Of a stretch of DNA of 64,000 nt, positions 45,361 through 54,397 are shown in pieces. The stretch spans positions 51,777 to 115,776 of the forward strand of contig NZ_BDBI01000010.1 in NCBI RefSeq assembly GCF_001612905.1, given 5' to 3'. The position numbers and the translations under genes are program-made. The notes below the pieces were generated by a model that saw only the letters and a program-made list of their open reading frames with translations, searched no databases and had not been told where the DNA came from. The number at the start of each line of letters is the position of its first letter. Positions within the stretch are counted from its first letter, which is position 1. This DNA is from Nocardia ignorata NBRC 108230 (GTDB lineage: Bacteria; Actinomycetota; Actinomycetes; Mycobacteriales; Mycobacteriaceae).

Positions 45361-46716
45361 CTAGCGGGCCGGTTCGACGACCCCGCCCGGGTCTGTTTCA
45401 GGGGCCTGTACCTGCGCAACCTCGTCGTCGACCGTCGAAGCGGGCATCAGGATCACGACGACGGCGGCGATCAGCGCGGGGATCGCGAAGGCGTAGAAGT
45501 TCCAGTGGCTGCCCAGCGAGGAGCCGACGACCCAGCCACCGATCGACGGACCGAGGATGGAGCCCACGCGGCCGAGCCCCATGCTGGCGCCCACAGCCGA
45601 ACCCCGGCACGAGGCAGGGTATTTGGCCGCGACGTAGCCGTAGGCGAGCGAACTGCTGCCGATGGACCCCAGCCCCGCGCCTGCTACCGCGACCATCAAC
45701 ACCGCGGTCTCGAGTTTGCGACTCAGCGCGAGCAACGACACCGCGCCGATGAGGAAGAACAGAACCAGGATCCGCCGTGAGCCGTACCGGTCGGCGAGCA
45801 TCGAACCGCCGATCATGCCGATGATGGCACCGACCTGCAAGACCAGCAGGAATTGCAGCGAGGAGCCGAGTGGGTAGCCTGCCTCGCGCATCAGCACCGG
45901 CAACCACGTGTTCAGACCGTAGGTGATCACCTGGGCGCAGACGCAGACCAGGACGAACAGCAGCAGAGATGGCAGGTACCGGCGGGTGAGGAGCATACGC
46001 AGCCCGCTCGCGCTGTCGGTGCTCGAGGCCGTGCCGACCTGGATTCGCTGTTCGGCGCGAATCGCGTCGATGTCGAGTCCGTAGTCACCGGCCAGCTCGG
46101 CAGCCTCGGCGTCTTTCCCGCGAGCGACCAGCGAGTTCACCGATTCCGGCAACCAGAAGTACATGGCGGGCACCACGATCACGCACAACGCGCCGACGCC
46201 GTAGAGCACGCGCCAGCTGTTGTCGGGGAGCAAGGCGATCGCGACCAGGGCGGCGATGATGCCGCCGAAGGAGTAACCGGTCAGCATCATGCCGTTGTAG
46301 ATCTGCCTGCGATTGCGCGGCGCGAACTCCATCGTCAGGGCGACCGCCGAAGGGACGACGCCGCCGAGGCCGATGCCGGTGAAGAACCGAGCGGCGCCGA
46401 GGAATTCGGGCGACGTGGCGACCGCGCAGATCGCGCAGCCGGTGGAGAACCAGACGACACCCGCCATCATTACCTTGCGGCGTCCGATGCGGTCGGCCAG
46501 TGGGCCGGCGAGCAGGAAGCCGACCATGAGGCCGACCAGGGTCCAACTGCCGATCAAGCCGGCGGTGCTCGCCGACATCCCCCACCCCGGTTCGTCCAGG
46601 AGGCTCGGCACGGTGGCGCCGTAGACGATGAGGTCGTAGCCGTCGGCCACGATCGTCAGAAAACAGAGCATGACCACGACGAGGCCACTTCGTTTGCGCG
46701 GGGCCGGACCATCCAT
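45361..46716 (-). CDS. MFS transporter, aromatic-acid:proton-symporter type (AAHS)
   Basis: A 451-residue twelve-span permease. The first span contains LTIVADGYDLIVYGATVPSLL, whose DGYD motif is the hallmark of the AAHS family (PcaK/BenK-like), and GPLADRIGRRKVM is the loop 2-3 motif. AAGGAG precedes the ATG at 46716. An AT-rich dyad lies about 60 bp upstream. It should import an aromatic or related acid with protons. Confidence 0.9.
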   Translation of the reverse strand: MDGPAPRKRSGLVVVMLCFLTIVADGYDLIVYGATVPSLLDEPGWGMSASTAGLIGSWTLVGLMVGFLLAGPLADRIGRRKVMMAGVVWFSTGCAICAVATSPEFLGAARFFTGIGLGGVVPSAVALTMEFAPRNRRQIYNGMMLTGYSFGGIIAALVAIALLPDNSWRVLYGVGALCVIVVPAMYFWLPESVNSLVARGKDAEAAELAGDYGLDIDAIRAEQRIQVGTASSTDSASGLRMLLTRRYLPSLLLFVLVCVCAQVITYGLNTWLPVLMREAGYPLGSSLQFLLVLQVGAIIGMIGGSMLADRYGSRRILVLFFLIGAVSLLALSRKLETAVLMVAVAGAGLGSIGSSSLAYGYVAAKYPASCRGSAVGASMGLGRVGSILGPSIGGWVVGSSLGSHWNFYAFAIPALIAAVVVILMPASTVDDEVAQVQAPETDPGGVVEPAR

Positions 46717-46776
46717 TTCGTACTCCTTCGACGTTCTGCCACAGCGACACCGCCGTGCGACGTGGATCACAATATC

Positions 46777-46792
46777 GCACAATATATGATCC
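46777..46792. promoter_or_regulatory. AT-rich dyad copy 10 (GCACAATATATGATCC)
   Basis: Left half matches GCACAATATAT exactly. It is upstream of the AAHS transporter (start 46716). Confidence 0.6.
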
Positions 46793-46837
46793 GGAATACT
46801 TTCTCGACGACCAGCTCGTGCGTGAACACAACAAAGA

Positions 46838-46863
46838 CCTGGGACCCGTCGGCGGTTCCCAGG
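46838..46863 (-). terminator. Terminator of the cupin gene
   Basis: Arms CCTGGGA and TCCCAGG extended by ACC/GGT with one mismatch; on the minus strand a T-rich tract (TCTTTGTTG) follows. Confidence 0.65.
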
Positions 46864-46888
46864 CCTCGTAGCCGGCGCTGTTCGGCCG

Positions 46889-47416
46889 TCAGCGCTTACC
46901 TGGCAGCATGACCGCCACCATGGTCACCGGCTTGTCGGTCCGGTTGCTCCAGGCGTGCTTGATCCCGCGGTTGATCACGGTGTCGCCCGCGCGAAGCAGG
47001 GTTTCCCCCGTTTCGTAGATCGCGTAGATCTCGCCGTCGATGATGGTGGCGATGTCGACGGTCTCGGTGGCATGCAGGCCGACGATCGCGTCGTCCTCGG
47101 CCTTGGCGTCCTCGCCGTGCAGGTTGCCGATCGATTCCGCGTATACCGCTGGGTCGATCTCGCTGTCGGGCGGGAAGGTCGCAAGGCGCACCACCACGCC
47201 CGCGGCGGGCGGGTCCAGCTCCACCTCGGAACCGAGCGTGTCGCCGTCGGCCATGGCGGCGGGCAATGCGTCGACCCGCCACACGTCGTTCACCGTGAAC
47301 GCGGGCAGGGCGATGCGCGTGGCGGTGTCCTCGTCGACGACGATCGTCGACTTGCCGTCGCCGTCGAGGCCCGCGATCACGCGTCGTGCGGTCTTGCCGA
47401 GATGCTCACTGGTCAT
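46889..47416 (-). CDS. Cupin-domain protein
   Basis: A 175-residue protein ending in a single cupin barrel: HATETVDIATIIDGEIYAIYETGETLLRAGDTVINRGIKHAWSNRTDKPVTMVAVML has the G(X)5HXH-less but recognisable double-motif with GDTV...HAW. The N-terminal 80 residues are unlike standard cupins. GAAGGGTGG precedes the ATG at 47416. It has its own AT-rich dyad upstream. Possible role: small-molecule binding or isomerase. The metal-ligand histidines of motif 1 are only partly present. Confidence 0.78.
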   Translation of the reverse strand: MTSEHLGKTARRVIAGLDGDGKSTIVVDEDTATRIALPAFTVNDVWRVDALPAAMADGDTLGSEVELDPPAAGVVVRLATFPPDSEIDPAVYAESIGNLHGEDAKAEDDAIVGLHATETVDIATIIDGEIYAIYETGETLLRAGDTVINRGIKHAWSNRTDKPVTMVAVMLPGKR

Positions 47417-47462
47417 GGATGCCACCCTTCGGTCCGGACGGACAAGACGCCCGTCACATTTC

Positions 47463-47482
47463 CATAATAATATATTCCATAT
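47463..47482. promoter_or_regulatory. AT-rich dyad copy 11
   Basis: CATAATAATATATTCCATAT; contains AATATATT. It is about 50 bp upstream of the cupin start at 47416. Confidence 0.55.
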
Positions 47483-47508
47483 CAAATCTTCGATAGGGTG
47501 GGCGCTGA

Positions 47509-48465
47509 TCAGAGGTTGGTCGCGAAGAAGGGGGTCAGGGCGGCCATGGCCTGGTCGACGTACTCAGGGCGGTCGTAGAGACCCACGTGACCCGCGCCTT
47601 CGACCAGCACGAGGTCGGTGTTCTCCGGCAGGCGCTTGTGCAGGGCATCGGCCTGCCACAGCGAACCGGCGGCGGAGCCGGCGATCAGCAGCACCGGCTG
47701 GGTCAGGAACTCGGCACCGGCGAAGGCGTCGTAGTCGAAGATCCGGGTGACGCTGGCGGTGAACAGCATCCGGTTGTCGGAGTTGGGGTGCTGCGCGCGC
47801 TGGGTGCGGTAGTACTCGTGCGCTTCGATCATGTCGGGATGGGTTGTGTCGTCAAGGGTTTCGGGCACGTAGGTGACCTCGGCGATCTCCCCGCCCGCGG
47901 CTTCGATGGCGCGCTGCCCCGCGACGGCGTCCAGCGTGGCGAGCTGCGTTTCCAGCGGCAACGAGCCGTCCCAGCCGCGCCGGAAGGTGGCGCCGATGTC
48001 GACCGGGCTCACCGTGCCGACGGCCTTGATCCGGCGGTCGGACTTGGTGGCGTCGATCGCGTAACCGCCCCCGGCGCACACACCGAACGCGCCGATCCGG
48101 GCGGCATCGACGAAGTCGAGGGTCGAGACGTAGTCCACCGCGGCGCGGATGTCCTCGACCCGCGCGAACGGGTCTTCCAGCCGACGCGGAATCCCGCCGC
48201 TCTCCCCCTGGTGGGAGGCGTCGAAGGCAAGGGCGACGAAGCCCTCGGCAGCCAGCTTCCGCGCGTACAGACCGGCGGTCTGCTCCTTCACGCCCCCGCC
48301 CGGATGAACGCACACGATCGCCGGGTAGTACCGGTCGACGGAGAAGTTCTCGGGCAGGTACAGGTCGCCCGCCATGGTGACCGTGGCGTTCGGGAAGTCG
48401 ATGTGCTGCACGATGATGTCCTCGGCTCGTCGGGGTTCTTTCCGGATGACATCAGTCTTCGTCAT
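47509..48465 (-). CDS. Dienelactone-hydrolase-like alpha/beta hydrolase
   Basis: A 318-residue hydrolase. The elbow FGVCAGGGYA places a cysteine (Cys130) where most family members have serine, as in dienelactone hydrolase; His293 (GAGHVGLYD) is the likely base. The acid is not obvious. The oxyanion-loop motif is VHPGGGVKEQ. It is the last gene of the ABC operon, 51 bp after the ATPase. Its start codon lies inside a perfect 13-bp hairpin (48438-48473); a GTG at 48414 with GAGGAC before it is a possible alternative start. It may open a lactone or ester taken up by the transporter. Confidence 0.82.
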   Translation of the reverse strand: MTKTDVIRKEPRRAEDIIVQHIDFPNATVTMAGDLYLPENFSVDRYYPAIVCVHPGGGVKEQTAGLYARKLAAEGFVALAFDASHQGESGGIPRRLEDPFARVEDIRAAVDYVSTLDFVDAARIGAFGVCAGGGYAIDATKSDRRIKAVGTVSPVDIGATFRRGWDGSLPLETQLATLDAVAGQRAIEAAGGEIAEVTYVPETLDDTTHPDMIEAHEYYRTQRAQHPNSDNRMLFTASVTRIFDYDAFAGAEFLTQPVLLIAGSAAGSLWQADALHKRLPENTDLVLVEGAGHVGLYDRPEYVDQAMAALTPFFATNL

Positions 48466-48473
48466 CCGGAAAG
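48438..48473 (-). promoter_or_regulatory. Perfect hairpin enclosing the hydrolase start codon
   Basis: Thirteen-base arms CTTTCCGGATGAC (48438-48450) and GTCATCCGGAAAG (48461-48473), 10-nt loop. On the mRNA the AUG is inside the 5' arm, so initiation would be blocked until the stem opens. Confidence 0.5.
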
Positions 48474-48498
48474 TCCCTGGCAGGACGACTCTGTTCCT

Positions 48499-48514
48499 GG
48501 GAAGGATCCTTCCC
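48499..48514. repeat. Perfect 16-bp palindrome GGGAAGGATCCTTCCC
   Basis: Located between the ABC ATPase stop and the hydrolase start. It may shape the transcript between the two genes. Confidence 0.35.
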
Positions 48515-48516
48515 CC

Positions 48517-50031
48517 TCAGTGCACCGCGGCGAACATCAGCTTCGCGTCGTCGGCCTCGGCCGGATCGAACTCGGCCACGATGCTGCCCTGCTTGGCTAC
48601 CAGGATCCGGTCCGAGAGCGCCCGGATCTCCGGCAGATAGGACGAGATCACGATCACCGCCACACCGTCGTCGGCCAAGGCGCGGATCATCGCGTGGATC
48701 TCGGTGATGGTCCCGAGGTCGACACCACGGGTCGGCTCGTCGATGATCGCCACCAGTGGCTGACGGGTCAGCCCTTTGGCCAGCACAACTTTCTGCTGGT
48801 TGCCGCCACTGAGCTCCTCCAATTTGGCCCGCTCGGGTCGCAGAGTGCGCACATGGAACCGCTCGACGAAGCGCTGGGCCACGGTCTTGCGTTCCCCCGG
48901 TCGCACCAGCAACGGCAGGCGTGGCGCGCTGCACAGGTGCCCGAAGTAGATGTTGTCGGCGATCGAGAAGTGACCGAAGAAGCCGGAGGCCTTGCGGTCC
49001 TCGGTGATATAGACCAGGCCCGCGCGACGGGCGTGGCGCGGTGTCCGGAAACGCACCTTGTGCCCGTCGAGTCGCACGGTGCCGCCACGTAGACGCCGGC
49101 GCTTGGTCACCCCGGCGACGATCATCGCCGTCTCACTTCGCCCGGCACCGACGAGACCGTAGATCCCGACGATCTCCCCCGCGTGTGCGGAGAACGACAT
49201 GTTGCGCACAGCCGGAAGCAGGGTGATGTCCTCGACCTCGAGCACCGGTGCCGGATCGGGCTCGCGATTCGGTGGCACCCGTTGGTATTCCACGCTGCGT
49301 CCCACCATCATCCGCACCACCTCGGCGCGGTCGAAGGCCGGTTTGTCGAGTGTGCCCTGCACCTCACCGTCGCGCAGGACCGTGATGCGGTCGGCCTCTT
49401 CCAGTGCCTCGTCGAGCATATGGGTGATGAACACGACCCCGATGCCCTGCTTCTTCAGCCTGCGCATCGACAGGAACAGCTGCAGTCGTTCCTCCGGTGT
49501 CACCGAGGCGGTCGGTTCGTCGAGGATGACGACCTTGGCGTCGCGGTGTACCGCGCGAGCGATCTCCACCATCTGCTTCTGTGCGATGCCGAGCGCACCA
49601 GCGGGCACCTCCGGCCGGATGTGGAAGTTGTGTGACTCCAACAATTCTCGCGCAACCACATTGAGCTGGGAGAGATTGTTGAAAGCCTTCTCGTCACCGA
49701 GGAACAGGTTCTGCGCCACGGTCATCGACTCGACGAGCGAGCCTTCCTGGTACACCATCGCGACCCCGGCCTCGGCCGATTCCTTCGGGGTGCTGAAGTT
49801 GCGCATCCGCCCGGTGACGAGCAGGGTGCCCGCGTCGTGTTCGATCGCACCCGAGATCACCTTCACGAGGGTGGATTTGCCCGCGCCGTTCTCACCCAGC
49901 AGGGCGTGGATCTCGCCCGGAGCGACCTCGAAGTCGACGTCGCGCAGCGCGTAGGTTCCGTTGTAATGCTTGCTGATCCGGCTGAGCCGGATCACCGGCT
50001 CGGCGACGGCGGTGTCGCTCACGGTGCTCAC
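48517..50031 (-). CDS. Sugar-type ABC transporter double ATP-binding protein (RbsA/MglA-like)
   Basis: A 504-residue ATPase with two ABC cassettes. The first has Walker A GENGAGKST (residues 46-54), a degenerate signature (GALGIAQKQMVEIARA) and VVILDEPTA. The second has the degenerate Walker A GLVGAGRSETAM and intact LSGGNQQKVVLAKGL and IIDEPTRGVD. This is the normal layout for ribose/galactose-type (CUT2) importers. The start is a GTG overlapping the SMP-30 gene stop as GTGA. Confidence 0.93.
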   Translation of the reverse strand: MSTVSDTAVAEPVIRLSRISKHYNGTYALRDVDFEVAPGEIHALLGENGAGKSTLVKVISGAIEHDAGTLLVTGRMRNFSTPKESAEAGVAMVYQEGSLVESMTVAQNLFLGDEKAFNNLSQLNVVARELLESHNFHIRPEVPAGALGIAQKQMVEIARAVHRDAKVVILDEPTASVTPEERLQLFLSMRRLKKQGIGVVFITHMLDEALEEADRITVLRDGEVQGTLDKPAFDRAEVVRMMVGRSVEYQRVPPNREPDPAPVLEVEDITLLPAVRNMSFSAHAGEIVGIYGLVGAGRSETAMIVAGVTKRRRLRGGTVRLDGHKVRFRTPRHARRAGLVYITEDRKASGFFGHFSIADNIYFGHLCSAPRLPLLVRPGERKTVAQRFVERFHVRTLRPERAKLEELSGGNQQKVVLAKGLTRQPLVAIIDEPTRGVDLGTITEIHAMIRALADDGVAVIVISSYLPEIRALSDRILVAKQGSIVAEFDPAEADDAKLMFAAVH

Positions 50032-51110
50032 CTTTCGTTGTCTGTCTGCGGTTCGATCAGGTTGCGGAAACCACGCGCCGCCACAACGATCCGTCCGTCA
50101 CGTGACACCACGCCGGTGACCCCGTGGCGGTCGCTGTCCGCGCGCGAATGCACACTTTCGGCGATGCGTCCCCGCTGATCGATGCGGAAAGCCAGACCGT
50201 AGGAGCGCGCGGGCGCCCACGGTTTGATCACGCCGTGTACGCGCAGCTGGCCTAGCTGCAGAGTGTCGGTGTAGGGATCCGGGCACCGCAGGCGTGGGAC
50301 GAACCATTGGTCCTGACGAATCGTCGTGGTCATCTCGCGTAGCAATGCGGGTTCGTCGAGCAGCAATTCGGTGAAGCGATTGCGCGCGTACGGCGCGGCG
50401 ACCCACCAGCCGTCCGTGGTGGCGGCGATCCGGCCCGGATACACCGGCAGATTCGATGCCACCGCGGTGCCGGGCTTGCTCGGTGCGGCCACGGTGCGGC
50501 GTTCGATGCGGTGGTCGAAGCCCAGCGATACCAGAACCTCACCCTCGCCGGTACTTTCGATTCCCCCCGGCCAGCCGAGACCCTCGGCGACCACCTCGGC
50601 GTGCGATCCGTCGACGCGCACGATGCGCCCACTCCGGTCGTCGGCGACCAGCGCGGCGGACCAATCCGGTATCTCGCGGGAGCCGATGGTCGCCAACACG
50701 ACGCCGTCCGGCAGCAACGTCAGATCGGTGACGCACCCGGCCAGCTCGGGATCGGTGCACAGGTCGGTGGCCACTCCGCTTTCGTCGACTGTCACGAGGC
50801 CGACGCCCTCGACGGCGGCGACTACCCGATCATCGGCGACCAACAGACTGCCGACCTGCCCACCGAGCGTCACCAGCCGCATGACGGTGCCCTCGGTGAG
50901 CGTGAAAATGCTGTCACCACTGGAGAAGACGACCACTCCGTTGTCACGGATGCGCACGTCGTCGGGTTCGAACTCGACGTCGGGCAGCAGAGTCACGCCC
51001 TCGTCGAGGCGGCGGTTGGGCCGCAGGCCCGCCTCGAACGGAGGCACCGTGCGGTGCCGGGCCCAGTCGGGGTTCAGCCATTCCTTCATGGCGTTGATCG
51101 TCCGGTTCAT
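50028..51110 (-). CDS. SMP-30/strictosidine-synthase-like beta-propeller protein
   Basis: About 360 residues. Six-bladed SMP-30/gluconolactonase/strictosidine-synthase-like propeller: DVRIRDNGVVVFSSGDSIF, DLTLLPDGVVLATIGS and GWPGGIESTGEGEVLVSLG are blade-type segments. No signal peptide, so probably cytoplasmic. It starts in an ATGA overlap with the preceding fusion gene and ends in a GTGA overlap with the ATPase. A fused relative is in the neighbouring gene. It may hydrolyse a lactone or act as a chaperone for the imported ligand. Confidence 0.82.
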   Translation of the reverse strand: MNRTINAMKEWLNPDWARHRTVPPFEAGLRPNRRLDEGVTLLPDVEFEPDDVRIRDNGVVVFSSGDSIFTLTEGTVMRLVTLGGQVGSLLVADDRVVAAVEGVGLVTVDESGVATDLCTDPELAGCVTDLTLLPDGVVLATIGSREIPDWSAALVADDRSGRIVRVDGSHAEVVAEGLGWPGGIESTGEGEVLVSLGFDHRIERRTVAAPSKPGTAVASNLPVYPGRIAATTDGWWVAAPYARNRFTELLLDEPALLREMTTTIRQDQWFVPRLRCPDPYTDTLQLGQLRVHGVIKPWAPARSYGLAFRIDQRGRIAESVHSRADSDRHGVTGVVSRDGRIVVAARGFRNLIEPQTDNER

Positions 51111-53275
51111 CGCCGTACCTCCACCATCGATCGGCCGGGCACGATCAGCCCGGGAACCGCGGCCGGATCGATCGTTCCGACCTCGCTCGGGTCGAGGGTG
51201 AGTCGACCGATGCGGTTGTTGCTGACACCGCACAGATACAGCTGGCCGGCCCGCTCCTTGACCGCGGTCACCATCGGATAGTTCGCCAGCGACGAATCCC
51301 ACAGCACCTGAAGGACTTCGCCACGATCGTTGAACTTCATCACGCACGACACGTTGAGCTGCGGCACCACCCAGCTGTCGAGCGGGACCTCCTTGGTCAT
51401 CCGCCTGCGCACCGCCGGGTAGCGGTTGAGCAGGTCCGACATCGGCGTGCGCATCGACACGAACGGCAGCCAGTAGTTGCCGTCGGAGGAGCGGTTGAGG
51501 TTGTCGGGGTTGCCGGGCAGGTTCTCCAGCACCGGCTCCAGCTGCCCCTGCTTGGGTCCGGCGATCCAGAGCCGGTCCACCCGGCACAGACCGGTGCTGG
51601 CGATGAGGATCGACTGGCCGTCGTGCGAGGTGCAGATGCCGTTGGGAAACACGCTGTTCGACACCACCACCTCGGTGCCGCCGTCGGGGTCGATACGGAC
51701 CACGCGGCCGTTTGCCCGCGATTCCACCAGCTCCACCAGGTATTCGGCCGCGTTGGTACGCGTGGAGAAGTCCGATACGTAGATCGAACCGTCCGGCGCC
51801 ACGTCCAGGTCGTCGACCGCACGCAAGGCCGAATCGTCGAGCAGGGAGAAACGACTGCGTCTGACCTTGGTGGCGATCGGCTCGGATTCACCGTCGGGGG
51901 AGATCCGGTAGATGCCCATACCACCGACGGCGACGAGCAACTGGCCGTCCCGGTCCCACCCGTGCCCGAGGGGGAAACCGCCTGTGCGAGCGAAAATCTC
52001 GCCCTCATCAGGGTTGTCGGCGGCGAAACGCCACACCCAGCCTCGACGATCACCGCAGTAGACATTGCCCTCCGGGTCGACCGCGCAGTCCTCGGCGCCT
52101 TCGATCTTGCCGAGACCGATCGGGGGTGCGTCGGTGGTCCTGTTGTTGATCGTCCACACCGTGCCCGGCTCGGTGACGTCGACGAGCGGGCCGAGCGTGA
52201 TCCGGCCCGGATCGATCTTGAGCTTGTCGGCGGTGCGCTGCCGGTATTTGCCCCACTGCAGGTCGAGCACCGCGAACACGAGCAGTGCGGTGGCGAGAAC
52301 GACCGTGTAGTAGGAACCTTCGAGTCGCAAGGCCACGGTGGCCTGCTGGATCACCTGCACGACGATGATGCCGACGGTGGCCCGCAGCACCGATCCGCGT
52401 CCGCCCTTGAGGCTGACACCACCGAGCACCACGGCGGTCAGGGCGATGATCTCCCAGCCCTGGCCGACGTCCGGGTCGGTGCGCCCGACCCTGGCCGAGG
52501 TGAGCAGGGCGGCCAACCCGGCCAGTGCCCCCGACAGGACGTAGACGAAGAAGGTGACCCGGTCGACCGGAATGCCGTTGCGCCGCGCCGAACGCCGATC
52601 ACTGCCGACCGCCGCGACCCACCAGCCCCACCGCGACCGGGTGAGGCCGACATGCACGGCGATCAGTACGCACCCGAAGAAGAACCAGCCGGTGGGGATC
52701 AGCGCGATGCTGCCCTCACCGAGGAAGTCCCAGACGATATCGGGCTTGGGCATGCTCAGTTCGAAACTGAACGCCGACTGCAAGGCGGCGGCCGCACCAC
52801 CGAACGCGACCAGGGTGACCAGCGTCGTGATGAACGGCCGCATCTTGCGATAGGCGATGAAGTAGCCGTTCACGCTGCCGAGCAGGGCGCCGAACACCAC
52901 GGCGCCCGGTGCGACGACCGCCATCGGCCAGTCCCAGGCACGGGAGGCGACCATCACGCCGATCGCGGTCAGGCCGACCATCGAACCGATCGACAGGTCG
53001 ATGCCACCGCAGACCAGCACCACGGTGAGCCCGATGGCGAGCAGCCCCTTCTCCGACACCTCGTCCATGATGATCGGGGTGTCGGCCGGACCCACCGGGG
53101 TGAAGAGGACGAACAGCAGGCTGAGCAGCAGGGCGAGGGCCAGCGGAACCGCGCCCTCCATCCAGCGCTTCTCGAACAGGTCCGACAGGGTTCTGGCGGG
53201 CGCGAGCCGATCACGCCACTTCCCGCCGGTCAGGGGGAAGGCATCGACTCCCCGCGAGCGTGATTGCAGTGTCAT
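51107..53275 (-). CDS. ABC permease fused to strictosidine-synthase-like beta-propeller
   Basis: A 722-residue fusion. Residues 1 to about 345 are a CUT2-type (RbsC-like) permease with GLTVVLVCGGIDLSIGSMVG and GWEIIALTAVVLGGVSLKGGRGS, the EAA-like loop of the family. From about residue 350 onward there is a strictosidine-synthase-like propeller: GAEDCAVDPEGNVYCGD, AVDDLDVAPDGSIYVSDFST, FPNGICTSHDGQSILIASTG and NLPGNPDNLNRSSDGNYW. The normal permease length is about 330, so the fusion adds a whole catalytic-type domain on the cytoplasmic side. The stop overlaps the SMP-30 gene. Confidence 0.9.
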   Translation of the reverse strand: MTLQSRSRGVDAFPLTGGKWRDRLAPARTLSDLFEKRWMEGAVPLALALLLSLLFVLFTPVGPADTPIIMDEVSEKGLLAIGLTVVLVCGGIDLSIGSMVGLTAIGVMVASRAWDWPMAVVAPGAVVFGALLGSVNGYFIAYRKMRPFITTLVTLVAFGGAAAALQSAFSFELSMPKPDIVWDFLGEGSIALIPTGWFFFGCVLIAVHVGLTRSRWGWWVAAVGSDRRSARRNGIPVDRVTFFVYVLSGALAGLAALLTSARVGRTDPDVGQGWEIIALTAVVLGGVSLKGGRGSVLRATVGIIVVQVIQQATVALRLEGSYYTVVLATALLVFAVLDLQWGKYRQRTADKLKIDPGRITLGPLVDVTEPGTVWTINNRTTDAPPIGLGKIEGAEDCAVDPEGNVYCGDRRGWVWRFAADNPDEGEIFARTGGFPLGHGWDRDGQLLVAVGGMGIYRISPDGESEPIATKVRRSRFSLLDDSALRAVDDLDVAPDGSIYVSDFSTRTNAAEYLVELVESRANGRVVRIDPDGGTEVVVSNSVFPNGICTSHDGQSILIASTGLCRVDRLWIAGPKQGQLEPVLENLPGNPDNLNRSSDGNYWLPFVSMRTPMSDLLNRYPAVRRRMTKEVPLDSWVVPQLNVSCVMKFNDRGEVLQVLWDSSLANYPMVTAVKERAGQLYLCGVSNNRIGRLTLDPSEVGTIDPAAVPGLIVPGRSMVEVRR

Positions 53276-53281
53276 CGCCGC

Positions 53282-54355
53282 TCACTGCCCCTTGTAGCAG
53301 GCGATGGTGGTGTTGTCGACGTTCGCGCGGTCCACGATGGTGTGCGGCACGAACGCGACGGTGTGGCTGCTGCCCGCCGGGGCTCCGGTCTGGATCAACT
53401 GCTGGGTCGTGACCACCGCGGCGGTGCCGACGCCCTGGACGTCGTAGGAGGCCGAGGCCGTCACCTTGCCCGCGCGCAGCGCGTCACACCAGACGGTGTC
53501 GGCGGCCATCGTGTACGTGCCGAGGGAATCGGCGGGGATCACCCCGCGCGAGACCGCGCTCTGCACGGCGTCACCGACGGCCACGGAGTTGAGGTCGTAT
53601 GTCACCAGGAATCCGCAGAAGTTGTTCTTCTGTTGCTGAATGATCGACTCGGCGGCCTGCTGCGCGAGCGAGTTCTGCCACTGGGTGTGCGCGGTGGTCA
53701 CCACCTCGAAGCCTGCCGGGTCTAGCACGTTGCGCACGCCTTTGGACCACAGCAGAGAGGCCGCGTCGTTGCCAGGACCGTCGATGATCGCCAATCGCTT
53801 GGGGGCCCCACGCTTTTCGCAGTCCTGCACGGCGCGCTGGGCGATGTCCTCGGCGGCGGCGAGGTTGTCGACACCGATGTAGGCGTCGCCGAGGCGGCTC
53901 GAGATCATGTTGACCACCACCGTGTAGATGCCCGCGCGCTGGGCGTCCTCGATCTGCTTGGACAGCACACCGACGTCGGGATTGTGCAGGATCAGCACAT
54001 CGACGGCCTTGCGGGCGATCAGATCGCTGATGATCCTGGTCATCTTGTCGGTGTCGAAATTGGGGTCGTGGATCTGGAAGTCGGCGCCGAGATTGCCGAA
54101 GGCACGCTCCATCGAGGCGCCCCAGTTCATCGTCAGGTTGTAGCCCTTGTACAGGATCGGAACGAAGGCGACCCGCTTGCCCTGCATCGACTCGTGCACC
54201 TTCTGCGTCGCGTCGAACAGCTGCACGTTCTCACCGAACGCCTGGCCCTCACCTCCCGCCGGTCCGGTGGACGAGGTTCGAGCGCCGGTGGAACAGCCCG
54301 CGAGTACGACGGCCGAGACCGAGGCGAGAGCGAGAGCGATCATCTTCTTCTTCAT
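53282..54355 (-). CDS. Sugar-type ABC substrate-binding lipoprotein (RbsB-like)
   Basis: A 357-residue lipoprotein: signal MKKKMIALALASVSAVVLAGC with the lipid-modified Cys21. The mature part is a type-1 periplasmic binding protein (KRVAFVPILYKGYNLTMNWGASMERAF, VLILHNPDVGVLSKQI, LAIIDGPGNDAA). It captures the substrate for the permease pair. AAGGAG precedes the ATG. Six bp from the fusion gene. The KGYNL start resembles CUT2 binding proteins for non-sugar ligands as well. Confidence 0.92.
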   Translation of the reverse strand: MKKKMIALALASVSAVVLAGCSTGARTSSTGPAGGEGQAFGENVQLFDATQKVHESMQGKRVAFVPILYKGYNLTMNWGASMERAFGNLGADFQIHDPNFDTDKMTRIISDLIARKAVDVLILHNPDVGVLSKQIEDAQRAGIYTVVVNMISSRLGDAYIGVDNLAAAEDIAQRAVQDCEKRGAPKRLAIIDGPGNDAASLLWSKGVRNVLDPAGFEVVTTAHTQWQNSLAQQAAESIIQQQKNNFCGFLVTYDLNSVAVGDAVQSAVSRGVIPADSLGTYTMAADTVWCDALRAGKVTASASYDVQGVGTAAVVTTQQLIQTGAPAGSSHTVAFVPHTIVDRANVDNTTIACYKGQ

Positions 54356-54397
54356 CGTTGAAGACTCCTTGTGAGCGAAAGGGTTTCGAGGGTGGCT

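Noticed and set aside
51623..53263. A 546-codon plus-strand frame opposite the permease fusion
   Set aside because: Antisense composition, rich in Asp, Arg, His and Gly; the minus strand encodes clear permease and propeller motifs.
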